From Flavobacteriaceae bacterium (GTDB taxonomy: Bacteria; Bacteroidota; Bacteroidia; Flavobacteriales; Flavobacteriaceae), in the NCBI GenBank assembly GCA_002703065.1, contig PAEO01000019.1, positions 41,309 to 51,647 of the forward strand: a stretch of 10,339 bases of DNA, in the 5' to 3' direction. The position numbers and the translations under genes are program-made. Shown in pieces: positions 1 through 6,725 of the stretch (position 1 is the stretch's first letter; every line of letters starts with the position of its first letter). The notes under the pieces are model-generated. The model worked only from the letters and a program-made list of their open reading frames with translations. It had not been told where the DNA came from and did no database searches.

Positions 1-411
1 GAATTAATTAATATGAAATACGATCAAATAATTTTAATAGATGAAATTGGCGAAAAAATCACTCACAGCTTAATTAATTATTTTAGTGATAAGGACAATA
101 TTAAATTAATTAATGAGCTTAAACTTGTGGGTTTAAATTTTGAATCTAATGATGAAGCTATTTCTTCTAATTTGAACACTTATAAGTTTGTTATTTCAGG
201 TATTTTTGATGAAATTGATAGAAATAGTTTAAAAAATTTAATAGAAATAAATGGAGGAAAGTTGTCATCCTCAATTTCTTCCAAAACAGATTTCCTAATT
301 AAAGGTGAAAATGTTGGCCCATCCAAGCTAAAAAAAGCTCAACAATTTGGAGTTAAAATAATCTCCTTCTCTGAATTTATTAATTATTTCAAAATTGATT
401 TAAATGATTAA
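1..411 (+). CDS. ligA: NAD+-dependent DNA ligase LigA, C-terminal part (5' end outside window)
   Basis: This is the tail of the replicative DNA ligase, which seals nicks using NAD+. The frame is open to the left edge (E-L-I-N before the ATG at 13), so that ATG is an internal methionine and the gene begins upstream. The first visible part carries the end of the helix-hairpin-helix region that binds DNA (IDEIGEKI, then a phenylalanine/asparagine-rich helix up to about nt 135). A complete BRCT domain follows from about nt 181 to the end, with the R-x-x-L-x-x-x-I-x-x-x-GG pattern (GG at nt 253-258), SSKTDFLIKGEN, GPSKLKKAQ and the closing IISFSEF. The adenylation and OB domains, including the catalytic lysine, are not in the window. 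The stop overlaps the next gene's start by 8 bp. Identification rests on the LigA-specific order HhH then BRCT and is very likely right. Confidence 0.93.
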   Translation, partial: ELINMKYDQIILIDEIGEKITHSLINYFSDKDNIKLINELKLVGLNFESNDEAISSNLNTYKFVISGIFDEIDRNSLKNLIEINGGKLSSSISSKTDFLIKGENVGPSKLKKAQQFGVKIISFSEFINYFKIDLND

Positions 412-925
412 AAAGTTTTTAAAAAATATTAGCAAGGGATATTTAAATAGTAACATTAAAAGATCTATTGCTAAATTAAATGATAATCGTAAAGACTTTA
501 AATTACCAATTTTAAAAGTTGGCTGTATTATTGATACTAGTTTAGATGTTGATTATTTTCAAATTTTGGAGTTGATGGAAAAGATTGGTTTGAAACAAAA
601 AGATGTCAAAATAATTAGTTATTCCGATACTGCATTTAACGATCCTTTTTCTAAAATGAGGATTTCTAAAGACTCTATAAATTTTTATGGGAAAATTGTA
701 TCTGCAGATGCAAATGAATTCATCTCATATGATTATGACTTATTAATTAACTATTTTGGTGATAATGAAATTCTAACATTAATTTCTTCAAAAGTCAATT
801 CAAATTTTAGAGTTGGATACAGTGAATCTAACAACAATATTAATGACATTATATTTTCTAATTTTTTCAATAATTTTGAAAAATTTAGCAATGAACTAAT
901 TAAATATTTGAAGTTTTTAAAATGA
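404..925 (+). CDS. DUF6913 family protein, unknown function
   Basis: A 173-residue protein with no assigned function. It resembles the DUF6913 family, which in flavobacteria typically lies between ligA and dapA, as here. A basic N-terminal helix (about residues 1-32, many Lys/Arg) is followed by what looks like an alternating strand/helix fold: a strand LKVGCIIDT (38-45), a helix to about 62, a strand VKIISYSD (68-75), then the family-like block YDLLINYF (111-118), a helix ending at SSK, and FRVGY (135-139). It closes with NDIIF and an FSNELIKYLKFL helix. No signal peptide or membrane segment is visible, so it is probably cytoplasmic. The ATG at 404 overlaps the ligA stop (ATGATTAA), and the TGA stop overlaps dapA by 4 bp, suggesting translational coupling to both. 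No catalytic motif is recognisable; the family call is from memory of pattern and position. Confidence 0.8.
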   Translation: MIKKFLKNISKGYLNSNIKRSIAKLNDNRKDFKLPILKVGCIIDTSLDVDYFQILELMEKIGLKQKDVKIISYSDTAFNDPFSKMRISKDSINFYGKIVSADANEFISYDYDLLINYFGDNEILTLISSKVNSNFRVGYSESNNNINDIIFSNFFNNFEKFSNELIKYLKFLK

Positions 926-1836
926 AAGTTGTTAAAAATCCAAAATATAGAACATTGTTTTCAGGTTTAGGTGTAGCCTCAGTTACTCCTTTTAAAAGTG
1001 ACTTTTCTGTGAACGAGTTAGCCATTAAAAATATTTGTAATTATTTCATAAAATCTAAAGTTTCATTTGTTGTTGTTCAAGGTACTACAGGAGAATCTGC
1101 TACTCTTAGTGAAAATGAGAAATTGTTTGTTAATGATTTTTTTATTAAGAACCTATATTCAAAAATACCTCTTATTCTTGGGATTGGTTCAAACAATACC
1201 AATGAAATTATTTCGAAGCTTAAATCCTTTGATTTATCCCATTTTGATGCAATAATGTCTGTTTGTCCATATTACATTAAACCTTCACAGTCTGGTATAA
1301 TTAAACATTTTGAAAAAGTTTCTGAACATTCAAGTAAACCAATAATATTGTATAATGTTCCAAGTAGAACTGGAATCGACATGACGGATGAAACAATCGT
1401 TCATTTGAGTAAATCTTGTAAAAACATTATTGGAGTTAAAGAAGCTTCTGGTATTACATCGAGAATCAATTATATAAGAACCAACACACACTCTGATTTT
1501 GTAATTCTTTCTGGTGATGATTTTACTATGATAGATGCTTTTAAGAATGGTGCAGATGGAATTATTTCAGTTGCAGCAAATGCATATCCAACTGAGTATT
1601 ATGATATTATCAAAGAAATTAATTCTGATACTTTTAATGTTGATGATTCAAACTTCTTTTTGAAAGAATTTATCAAACTAATTTTTGATGAATGTAACCC
1701 TTCAGGTATTAAGTATGCTTTAAATAGTTTAAATTTGTGTTCTGAAACTGTTAGATTACCTTTGGATTTAATATCTGATAGTTTGAAAAAAAGAATTGAT
1801 AAATTTATTAGCAATAGAGCGCCAAAAAATATATAA
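922..1836 (+). CDS. dapA: 4-hydroxy-tetrahydrodipicolinate synthase DapA
   Basis: A cytoplasmic TIM-barrel enzyme that condenses pyruvate with aspartate semialdehyde, the first committed step to diaminopimelate (peptidoglycan) and lysine. The catalytic set is complete: GTTGES with Thr55/Thr56, Tyr118 in CPYY, Tyr144 and Arg149 in LYNVPSRTG, and the Schiff-base Lys173 in GVKEASG. LSGDD (196-200) and GADGIISVAAN (210-220) also match. These align with E. coli Thr44/45, Tyr107, Tyr133, Arg138 and Lys161. The 304-residue length is about 11 more than usual, all of it at the N-terminus. The ATG at 922 is preferred because it forms an ATGA overlap with the upstream gene, but a TTG at 955 lines up with E. 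coli Met1. Position 67 is Lys where E. coli has His56, suggesting weak lysine feedback. The stop directly abuts the bamD start. Confidence 0.96.
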   Translation: MKVVKNPKYRTLFSGLGVASVTPFKSDFSVNELAIKNICNYFIKSKVSFVVVQGTTGESATLSENEKLFVNDFFIKNLYSKIPLILGIGSNNTNEIISKLKSFDLSHFDAIMSVCPYYIKPSQSGIIKHFEKVSEHSSKPIILYNVPSRTGIDMTDETIVHLSKSCKNIIGVKEASGITSRINYIRTNTHSDFVILSGDDFTMIDAFKNGADGIISVAANAYPTEYYDIIKEINSDTFNVDDSNFFLKEFIKLIFDECNPSGIKYALNSLNLCSETVRLPLDLISDSLKKRIDKFISNRAPKNI

Positions 1837-2649
1837 ATGAAAAGTAAAACACTCAAATACTCGTTTTTTTTCTTAGTTTTTTTTCTTATAGTTTCATGTA
1901 ATGATTATCAAAAATTGTTAAGAAGTGAAGATGTTGCTGAAAAATACAAAGCTGCCGAAGAATATTACGAAAATGAAGAATGGAGAAAAGCAGCAAACTT
2001 ATTTGAGCAGATAACTCCAAAATACAGAGGAAGACCCCAGGCTGAGAGAGTTACATTCTTTTATGCAAATAGTTTATTAAATACAAAAAACTATGTTTTG
2101 GCCGCTTTTAAATTTGAAGAATTTGTTAAAGCATATCCAATGAGTCAGAAGGCTGAAGAGGCAGCATTTTTAGGGGCATATTGCCACTATCATCAATCTC
2201 CTACTTTCACATTGACTCAAGAAAAAACAGATGAGGCAATAGAAAAATTACAACAATTTATTAATTATTATCCTTACTCAGAAAAACTTTCCGAAGCAAG
2301 CGATTTGGTGCAAGATTTAAGAATTAAAAAAGAAAAGAAAGCTTTTGAAATTGCAAAGCAGTATAATAAGATCAGAGATTACAAATCAGCCATAATCGCA
2401 CTAAATAGTTTTATATCTGATTATCCTGGAACACCATACAGAGAAGATGCAATATACTTCTTATTTGATTCCTCATACAAGCTTGCTGTTAATAGTATAC
2501 CTTCAAAACGAATTGAAAGGCTAAATGATGCAAAAAAATTATATTCTGAATTAATTAATGATTATCCTAAAACTTCATACCTTGATGAGGCTCAGAAAAA
2601 GAATAATGAAATAGACAAAGAAATTACTATATTTGCCGGCACAAATTAA
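1837..2649 (+). CDS. bamD: Outer membrane assembly lipoprotein BamD
   Basis: BamD is the essential lipoprotein of the BAM complex, which folds beta-barrel proteins into the outer membrane from the periplasmic side. The N-terminus is a lipoprotein signal: basic start (MKSKTLK), a Phe/Leu-rich core, and a lipobox IVSC with Cys21 as the predicted lipidated residue. The remainder is TPR-like helical repeats, with a recurring F/L-x-x-x-YP-x-(4-6)-EA element visible near residues 97-110, 141-154, 192-205 and 239-252, characteristic of BamD/YfiO. The length (270) suits the Bacteroidota form. The ATG at 1837 immediately follows the dapA stop with no spacer, and rpoZ begins 5 bp after its end, so all three are probably on one transcript. 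Lipidation and repeats are seen in sequence; BAM membership is from family knowledge. Confidence 0.93.
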   Translation: MKSKTLKYSFFFLVFFLIVSCNDYQKLLRSEDVAEKYKAAEEYYENEEWRKAANLFEQITPKYRGRPQAERVTFFYANSLLNTKNYVLAAFKFEEFVKAYPMSQKAEEAAFLGAYCHYHQSPTFTLTQEKTDEAIEKLQQFINYYPYSEKLSEASDLVQDLRIKKEKKAFEIAKQYNKIRDYKSAIIALNSFISDYPGTPYREDAIYFLFDSSYKLAVNSIPSKRIERLNDAKKLYSELINDYPKTSYLDEAQKKNNEIDKEITIFAGTN

Positions 2650-2654
2650 TACTA

Positions 2655-2975
2655 ATGGATTTCAAGAAGATTAAAGCTCCAACAACTACAGTAACTTACG
2701 ACAGAGATAAATTAGATAATACTACTGACAACATATATAAGGCAATCTCTATTATTTCTAAAAGAACCGTTCAAATTAATGATGACATTAAAAAGGAGCT
2801 TACTAGTAAGCTTGAAGAATTTGCAACTCCAAGTGAAAGTCTAGATGAGATTTTTGAAAACAAGGAACAAATTGAAGTTTCTAAGTTTTATGAAAGATTA
2901 CCTAAGGCTCATGCTATTGCTATTGATAACTGGCTTTCTGAAAAAATTTATCACAGAAAACCAGAATCTAATTAA
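2655..2975 (+). CDS. rpoZ: DNA-directed RNA polymerase subunit omega (Bacteroidota type)
   Basis: A 106-residue omega subunit, the small RNA polymerase component that helps assemble and hold the beta' subunit. The opening MDFKKIKAPTTTVTYDRDKL and the following DNIYKAISIISKRTVQI (residues 25-41) correspond to the omega core, in which a conserved helix carries an alternating hydrophobic pattern and a K-R pair. After it come an acidic helix (KKELTSKLEEFA, 47-57), a linker with FENKEQIEVSKFYERLPK (67-84), and a short C-terminal helix. The form is divergent from E. coli omega but matches the Bacteroidota version, in which the tail after about residue 57 is typical. It sits between bamD (5 bp) and coaBC (2 bp). 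The rpoZ-coaBC adjacency is also known from other phyla and supports the call. Confidence 0.88.
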   Translation: MDFKKIKAPTTTVTYDRDKLDNTTDNIYKAISIISKRTVQINDDIKKELTSKLEEFATPSESLDEIFENKEQIEVSKFYERLPKAHAIAIDNWLSEKIYHRKPESN

Positions 2976-2977
2976 AA

Positions 2978-4183
2978 ATGTCTGTCCTAAAGGATAAGAA
3001 TATCCTCTTGGGTGTTACAGGGAGCATAGCTGCGTATAAATCTGTTTTTTTATTAAGATTATTAAAAAAAGAAGGTTGCAATGTAAAAGTTTTATTGACT
3101 AGAAGTGCCCTTGATTTTATTACTCCACTAACTTTTTCTACACTTTCTAACAACAAAGTATATATTGATTTTGTTGAAGATGAAAAGTTTGAAAAAAAAT
3201 GGAATAATCATGTTGAATTAGCTGAATGGGCTGATTATTTTATTATCTCACCTGCAACTTCATCTACCATTTCAAAATTAGTTAATGGAAATTCTGATAA
3301 CATTTTATTAGCTACATTTTTATCTTTTTCTAAAACTGTTTTTTTTGCTCCTTCAATGGATCTAGAAATGTATAAAAGCCCTTCCACAAGTGCTAATATT
3401 AAAACATTAATTGAAAGAGGTTGTATTTGTATTGAGCCTAGTGAAGGATTTTTAGCTAGTGGTATGCAAGGAAAAGGCAGGGTAGAGGAGCCAGAAAATA
3501 TTCTTGAAATTCTAAAAAACCATATAAGAGAGAATTTGATTTTAAATAAAAAGAAGATTTTAGTAACTGCTGGTCCAACGTATGAGATGATAGATTCTGT
3601 TAGATTTATTGGCAATTTTTCTAGTGGAAAAATGGGGTTCGCAATTGCAGAGGCAGCTTCTAATCTTGGTGCTGATGTGTTTTTAGTGACAGGACCCACT
3701 CAACTTAAAACTGAAGATATAAGTATAAAAGTTTTTAATGTAACATCTGCTGATGAGATGTTAGATCAATGTTTAAAGCTCTTCAGTCAAATTGATATTT
3801 GTATTATGAATGCTGCAGTTTCAGATTATAAGCCTGCAAAAAAATTTGATAAAAAATTAAAAAAGAAAACTGATTTGTTAGAAGAAGTTAAATTAGTTTT
3901 AAATAAAGATATAATAAAGGAATTAAGCGATGTTAAAAGTGATAACCAAATTATAGTTGGTTTTGCATTAGAGACAGATGATGAATTGAATAATGCTAAG
4001 CTTAAATTAAAAAATAAAAATTTAAATGCTATTGTTATGAATTCTTTAAATGATCCAGGGTCTGGTTTTGATTCTGAAACAAATCAAGTTACTTTTATAA
4101 CAGAATTGATATCAAAAAAAATTAATCTCAATAGTAAATCTGTTGTTGCACATGAAATTCTTACTGAAATCGCTAATCTGTAG
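2978..4183 (+). CDS. coaBC: Bifunctional phosphopantothenoylcysteine decarboxylase / phosphopantothenate-cysteine ligase
   Basis: A two-domain cytoplasmic enzyme performing two successive CoA steps: CoaB joins 4'-phosphopantothenate and cysteine (CTP-dependent), and CoaC, an FMN flavoprotein, decarboxylates the product to 4'-phosphopantetheine. CoaC covers about residues 1-185: the FMN-binding start GVTGSIAAYKS (12-22), the active-site His78, the PxMNxxM motif present as PSMDLEM (125-131), and the substrate lid ASGMQGKGRVEEP (160-172). CoaB follows from about 190: VTAGPTYE, IGNFSSGKMG (211-220), AAVSDY (279-284), a lysine run KKLKKK (292-297) and VGFALETD (327-334). Two positions differ from E. 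coli: Asp128 replaces Asn125 and Ser161 replaces Cys158. I recall both as usual in Bacteroidota. The length of 401 is normal. The 3' end overlaps porD by 32 bp. Confidence 0.96.
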   Translation: MSVLKDKNILLGVTGSIAAYKSVFLLRLLKKEGCNVKVLLTRSALDFITPLTFSTLSNNKVYIDFVEDEKFEKKWNNHVELAEWADYFIISPATSSTISKLVNGNSDNILLATFLSFSKTVFFAPSMDLEMYKSPSTSANIKTLIERGCICIEPSEGFLASGMQGKGRVEEPENILEILKNHIRENLILNKKKILVTAGPTYEMIDSVRFIGNFSSGKMGFAIAEAASNLGADVFLVTGPTQLKTEDISIKVFNVTSADEMLDQCLKLFSQIDICIMNAAVSDYKPAKKFDKKLKKKTDLLEEVKLVLNKDIIKELSDVKSDNQIIVGFALETDDELNNAKLKLKNKNLNAIVMNSLNDPGSGFDSETNQVTFITELISKKINLNSKSVVAHEILTEIANL

Positions 4184-5054
4184 CATAGCTCTTTTAAGTT
4201 TAAACTTAAACTCTCAGCAGTTTGATCCTTTTATCACTATCAACTCTCAAAATATTAATCAAACCGAAAGAGCAGTGTTTGATGAATTAAAAAAGTCAAT
4301 TACTGATTTCTTAATTAACAATTCATTTTCACAAAATGTTTATTCTTCAAAACAGAAAATCAAGCTATCACTAGTTATAACTATCAACAAGTATGCTGAT
4401 TACAACTTTGTAGCTGATTTTGATTTTCAGTCTTTTAGACCAGTCTTTAATTCTGATTATCAAACCTCAAATTTTAGATTTAAAGATAACAATGTGAGTT
4501 TTCGTTTTGAACCAAATGAACCAATGACCTTGATGAATAATAGGTTTTCTGGTGATTTAGTTTCACTATTATCCTTTTATTCTTTTATAATTATCGGTTA
4601 TGATATGGACACTTTCATTGAAAATTCTGGAAACGAGTATTACAAGTCTGCAAAGGATATTCTGGATAGAGCATTAAGTTTTTCAAGTTCTTCAACCTGG
4701 AATTCTCAAAGTAATGGAGGAAGAATAAACAAATATTGGTTAATCGATAGTCTTATGTCATCAAACTATTCCATTTTTAAAAAAATTAATTACGATTATC
4801 ATATTAATGGCTTAGATCAATTAATCTCTGATAAAGATCAAGGTTTATCAAATATTTTAAATATTATAAAATACTTTAAAGAAATCGAGAGATATAGACC
4901 GAATTCAATACTCATTCAGATGTTTTTTCAATCTAAAAATTTAGAAATATTTAATATTTTAAATTCAAATAAAATTGAAGAAATTGACAAAGTAATTAGT
5001 GATTTAAACAATGTTGCTCCATTTTTTTCAGATAAGTGGAATAAATTAAATTAA
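4152..5054 (+). CDS. porD: DUF4835 / type IX secretion system PorD-like protein
   Basis: An exported protein of the DUF4835 family, annotated as PorD and linked to the Bacteroidota type IX secretion system; its molecular role is not well defined. I choose the ATG at 4152 (300 residues): it gives a clean signal peptide (MKFLLKS, hydrophobic ICSIALLSLNL, then NSQQ), whereas the upstream TTG codons at 4143 and 4146 add nothing. Family landmarks on this numbering are the INSQNINQTERAVFDEL stretch near residue 30, RPVFNSDYQT (96-105), SLLSFYSFIIIGYDMDTF (138-155), and YDYHINGLD in the second half. The gene starts 32 bp inside coaBC in another frame, and recN begins 1 bp after its stop. No other type IX component is in the window. 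Asn and Ser are abundant, as expected in an AT-rich genome. Confidence 0.85.
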   Translation: MKFLLKSLICSIALLSLNLNSQQFDPFITINSQNINQTERAVFDELKKSITDFLINNSFSQNVYSSKQKIKLSLVITINKYADYNFVADFDFQSFRPVFNSDYQTSNFRFKDNNVSFRFEPNEPMTLMNNRFSGDLVSLLSFYSFIIIGYDMDTFIENSGNEYYKSAKDILDRALSFSSSSTWNSQSNGGRINKYWLIDSLMSSNYSIFKKINYDYHINGLDQLISDKDQGLSNILNIIKYFKEIERYRPNSILIQMFFQSKNLEIFNILNSNKIEEIDKVISDLNNVAPFFSDKWNKLN

Positions 5055-5055
5055 T

Positions 5056-6708
5056 ATGATTGTACATCTAGAAATAAAGAATTTTATTTTAATTGATTTT
5101 TTATCAATTGATTTCAAAAATGGTTTCTCAGTTATAACTGGTGAAACTGGGTCTGGAAAGTCAATTATTTTAGGAGCACTTAATTTATTACTTGGAAAAA
5201 GAGTTGACCACAAGGTAGTAGGTCCAAAAAAAGATAAATGTGTAATAGAGGCGCAATTTAATATTAAAGATTTAAACCTAATTAACTTTTTTAAAGCTAA
5301 GGACCTAGATTATGTTCAGCAAACTATTATAAGACGGGAAATAATGGTTAATGGTCGTTCTAGGGCATTTATCAATGACACGCCTGTAAATCTTGAAACT
5401 TTAAAAAATATTGGTTCAAAATTAATTGATATTCATAACCAAAATCAAAATGAAATTTTATCAAATAAATCATTTTTTTACAATTTTATAGACTTTTATT
5501 CCAATCAATCTTCTTTTGTAGATTCTTACAAAAAGAAGTATCAAAACTATATGAATAAATTAAATCAGCTTGAACTAATTATTGAAAAAAAGAAAAGATT
5601 TAATACAAATTTAGAGTATAACCAGTTTTTACTTAACGAGCTATCTTCACTTAATCTTAAAAAAGATGAAAAAGAGGAGTTACAAAATTACTATAATACT
5701 TATAAAAATTTTGACAAGGTTAATAAAGCTTTTAAAGAAATAAATTATTCGATTTCAGGTAATATAAATTTTATCGAAAGTTTGCACAATATTCAATCTA
5801 ATTTGCAGATTATATGTGATTTTAGTGCAGATTTAAAAAATATTAACCAAAGATTTGAGACTTGTTTAATTGAAATTAAAGATGTTATCAATGATATTGA
5901 AATTTTATCAAGTACCATTTCATATGATAACAGTAAACTAGATGAAATACAATCAAGGTTATTTAAGATTCAAGGTTTAGAAAATAAACATAATGTTTCC
6001 TCTTTTAATGAGTTAATACAAATTGAAAATGATTTAAAAAGTAAATTGAGTGACTCTAAAGTTTTTGATAAAGAAATTGATCAATTAAATAAATTAATAG
6101 ATGATCTTGAATTAGATTTATTGAAGGATGCTGATAAAATATATATAAATAGATTACATTTTTCAAAAAAATTATCGAATGAGATACAAAATGTTTTCTC
6201 TAAATTATCTTTAACAAATTCAAATCTTAACTTTTCATTTGTTAAAAATGATAAACTTAATGAGTTCGGAATTGATAATCTTTCTGTTATGTACGCAGGT
6301 GGGAAAAATTTAGAAAAAAAACCACTTAAAAAAGTTGCATCTGGAGGTGAAAAATCTAGAATTTTATTAGCATTAAAATCAATTTTTTCACGTAAAAATA
6401 GTTTACCAACAATAATTTTTGATGAAATAGACTCAGGAACTAGTGGTGAAATTGCAAATTCAATTGGAGATTTAATGAACAAAATGGGTGAAACTATTCA
6501 AGTGGTTGCGATCACACATTTACCTCAGGTTGCAGCTAAGGGAATCAATCACTTCAAAGTGATTAAGATTGAAAATGATAAAAATAATATTAAAACAGAT
6601 ATTTATGAGTTAGATACTGAAAATAGAATTGAAGAAATAGCTGGTATGATATCTGGAAAAGAAATAACTGATTCTGCTGTAAAACAAGCAGAAGAACTTC
6701 TGAAATAA
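5056..6708 (+). CDS. recN: DNA repair ATPase RecN
   Basis: RecN is an SMC-like ATPase acting in recombinational repair of double-strand breaks. The head is split, as in the family. The N-terminal lobe has Walker A GETGSGKS (residues 29-36) and the DIHNQNQ motif (125-131). A long charged region from about 150 to 380, rich in Lys, Glu, Leu and Asn, is the expected antiparallel coiled coil. The C-terminal lobe has the ABC signature ASGGEKSR (428-435), Walker B IIFDEIDSGTSG (453-464, with Asp456 and Glu457), and the switch histidine His488 in ITHLPQVAA. At 550 residues it is full length. The ATG at 5056 follows the porD stop by a single base; the N-terminal strand VHLEIKNF begins at once, so the start is firm. 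The 17-bp gap after it, before fabI, is the largest in the window. Confidence 0.97.
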   Translation: MIVHLEIKNFILIDFLSIDFKNGFSVITGETGSGKSIILGALNLLLGKRVDHKVVGPKKDKCVIEAQFNIKDLNLINFFKAKDLDYVQQTIIRREIMVNGRSRAFINDTPVNLETLKNIGSKLIDIHNQNQNEILSNKSFFYNFIDFYSNQSSFVDSYKKKYQNYMNKLNQLELIIEKKKRFNTNLEYNQFLLNELSSLNLKKDEKEELQNYYNTYKNFDKVNKAFKEINYSISGNINFIESLHNIQSNLQIICDFSADLKNINQRFETCLIEIKDVINDIEILSSTISYDNSKLDEIQSRLFKIQGLENKHNVSSFNELIQIENDLKSKLSDSKVFDKEIDQLNKLIDDLELDLLKDADKIYINRLHFSKKLSNEIQNVFSKLSLTNSNLNFSFVKNDKLNEFGIDNLSVMYAGGKNLEKKPLKKVASGGEKSRILLALKSIFSRKNSLPTIIFDEIDSGTSGEIANSIGDLMNKMGETIQVVAITHLPQVAAKGINHFKVIKIENDKNNIKTDIYELDTENRIEEIAGMISGKEITDSAVKQAEELLK

Positions 6709-6725
6709 TTATATTTAAAATAAAA

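Noticed and set aside
13..15. ATG at 13 as the start of a small BRCT protein
   Set aside because: The frame continues to the window edge without a stop and the preceding codons fit the LigA helix-hairpin-helix region, so it is an internal methionine of ligA.
1067..1255. Short + strand frame inside dapA (62 codons)
   Set aside because: It overlaps the DapA active-site region in another frame and has no independent support.
3235..3699. Open frame of 154 codons on the - strand
   Set aside because: It lies wholly inside coaBC, opposite its conserved CoaC lid and CoaB start; its product shows no recognisable family pattern and is explained as the antisense shadow of a real gene.
4143..4151. Upstream TTG start for the porD gene
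   Set aside because: The ATG at 4152 gives a normal signal peptide beginning MKFLLKS; the TTG start only adds three residues and lengthens the overlap with coaBC.
4193..4210. Perfect 18-bp palindrome (TTTAAGTTTAAACTTAAA) 10 bp after the coaBC stop
   Set aside because: It lies inside the porD signal-peptide codons (LSLNLN), has no GC-rich stem, loop or T-run for a terminator, and a palindrome this long is not surprising somewhere in 10 kb of AT-rich DNA.
6081..6482. Open frame of 133 codons on the - strand inside recN
   Set aside because: Antisense of the RecN C-terminal ATPase lobe, with no start context or motif of its own.
6709..6725. The 17-bp recN-fabI gap as a promoter or terminator
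   Set aside because: It is only A and T, has no stem-loop, and its closest promoter match (TATATTTA) misses the final G of the Bacteroidota -7 consensus and has no -33 partner.
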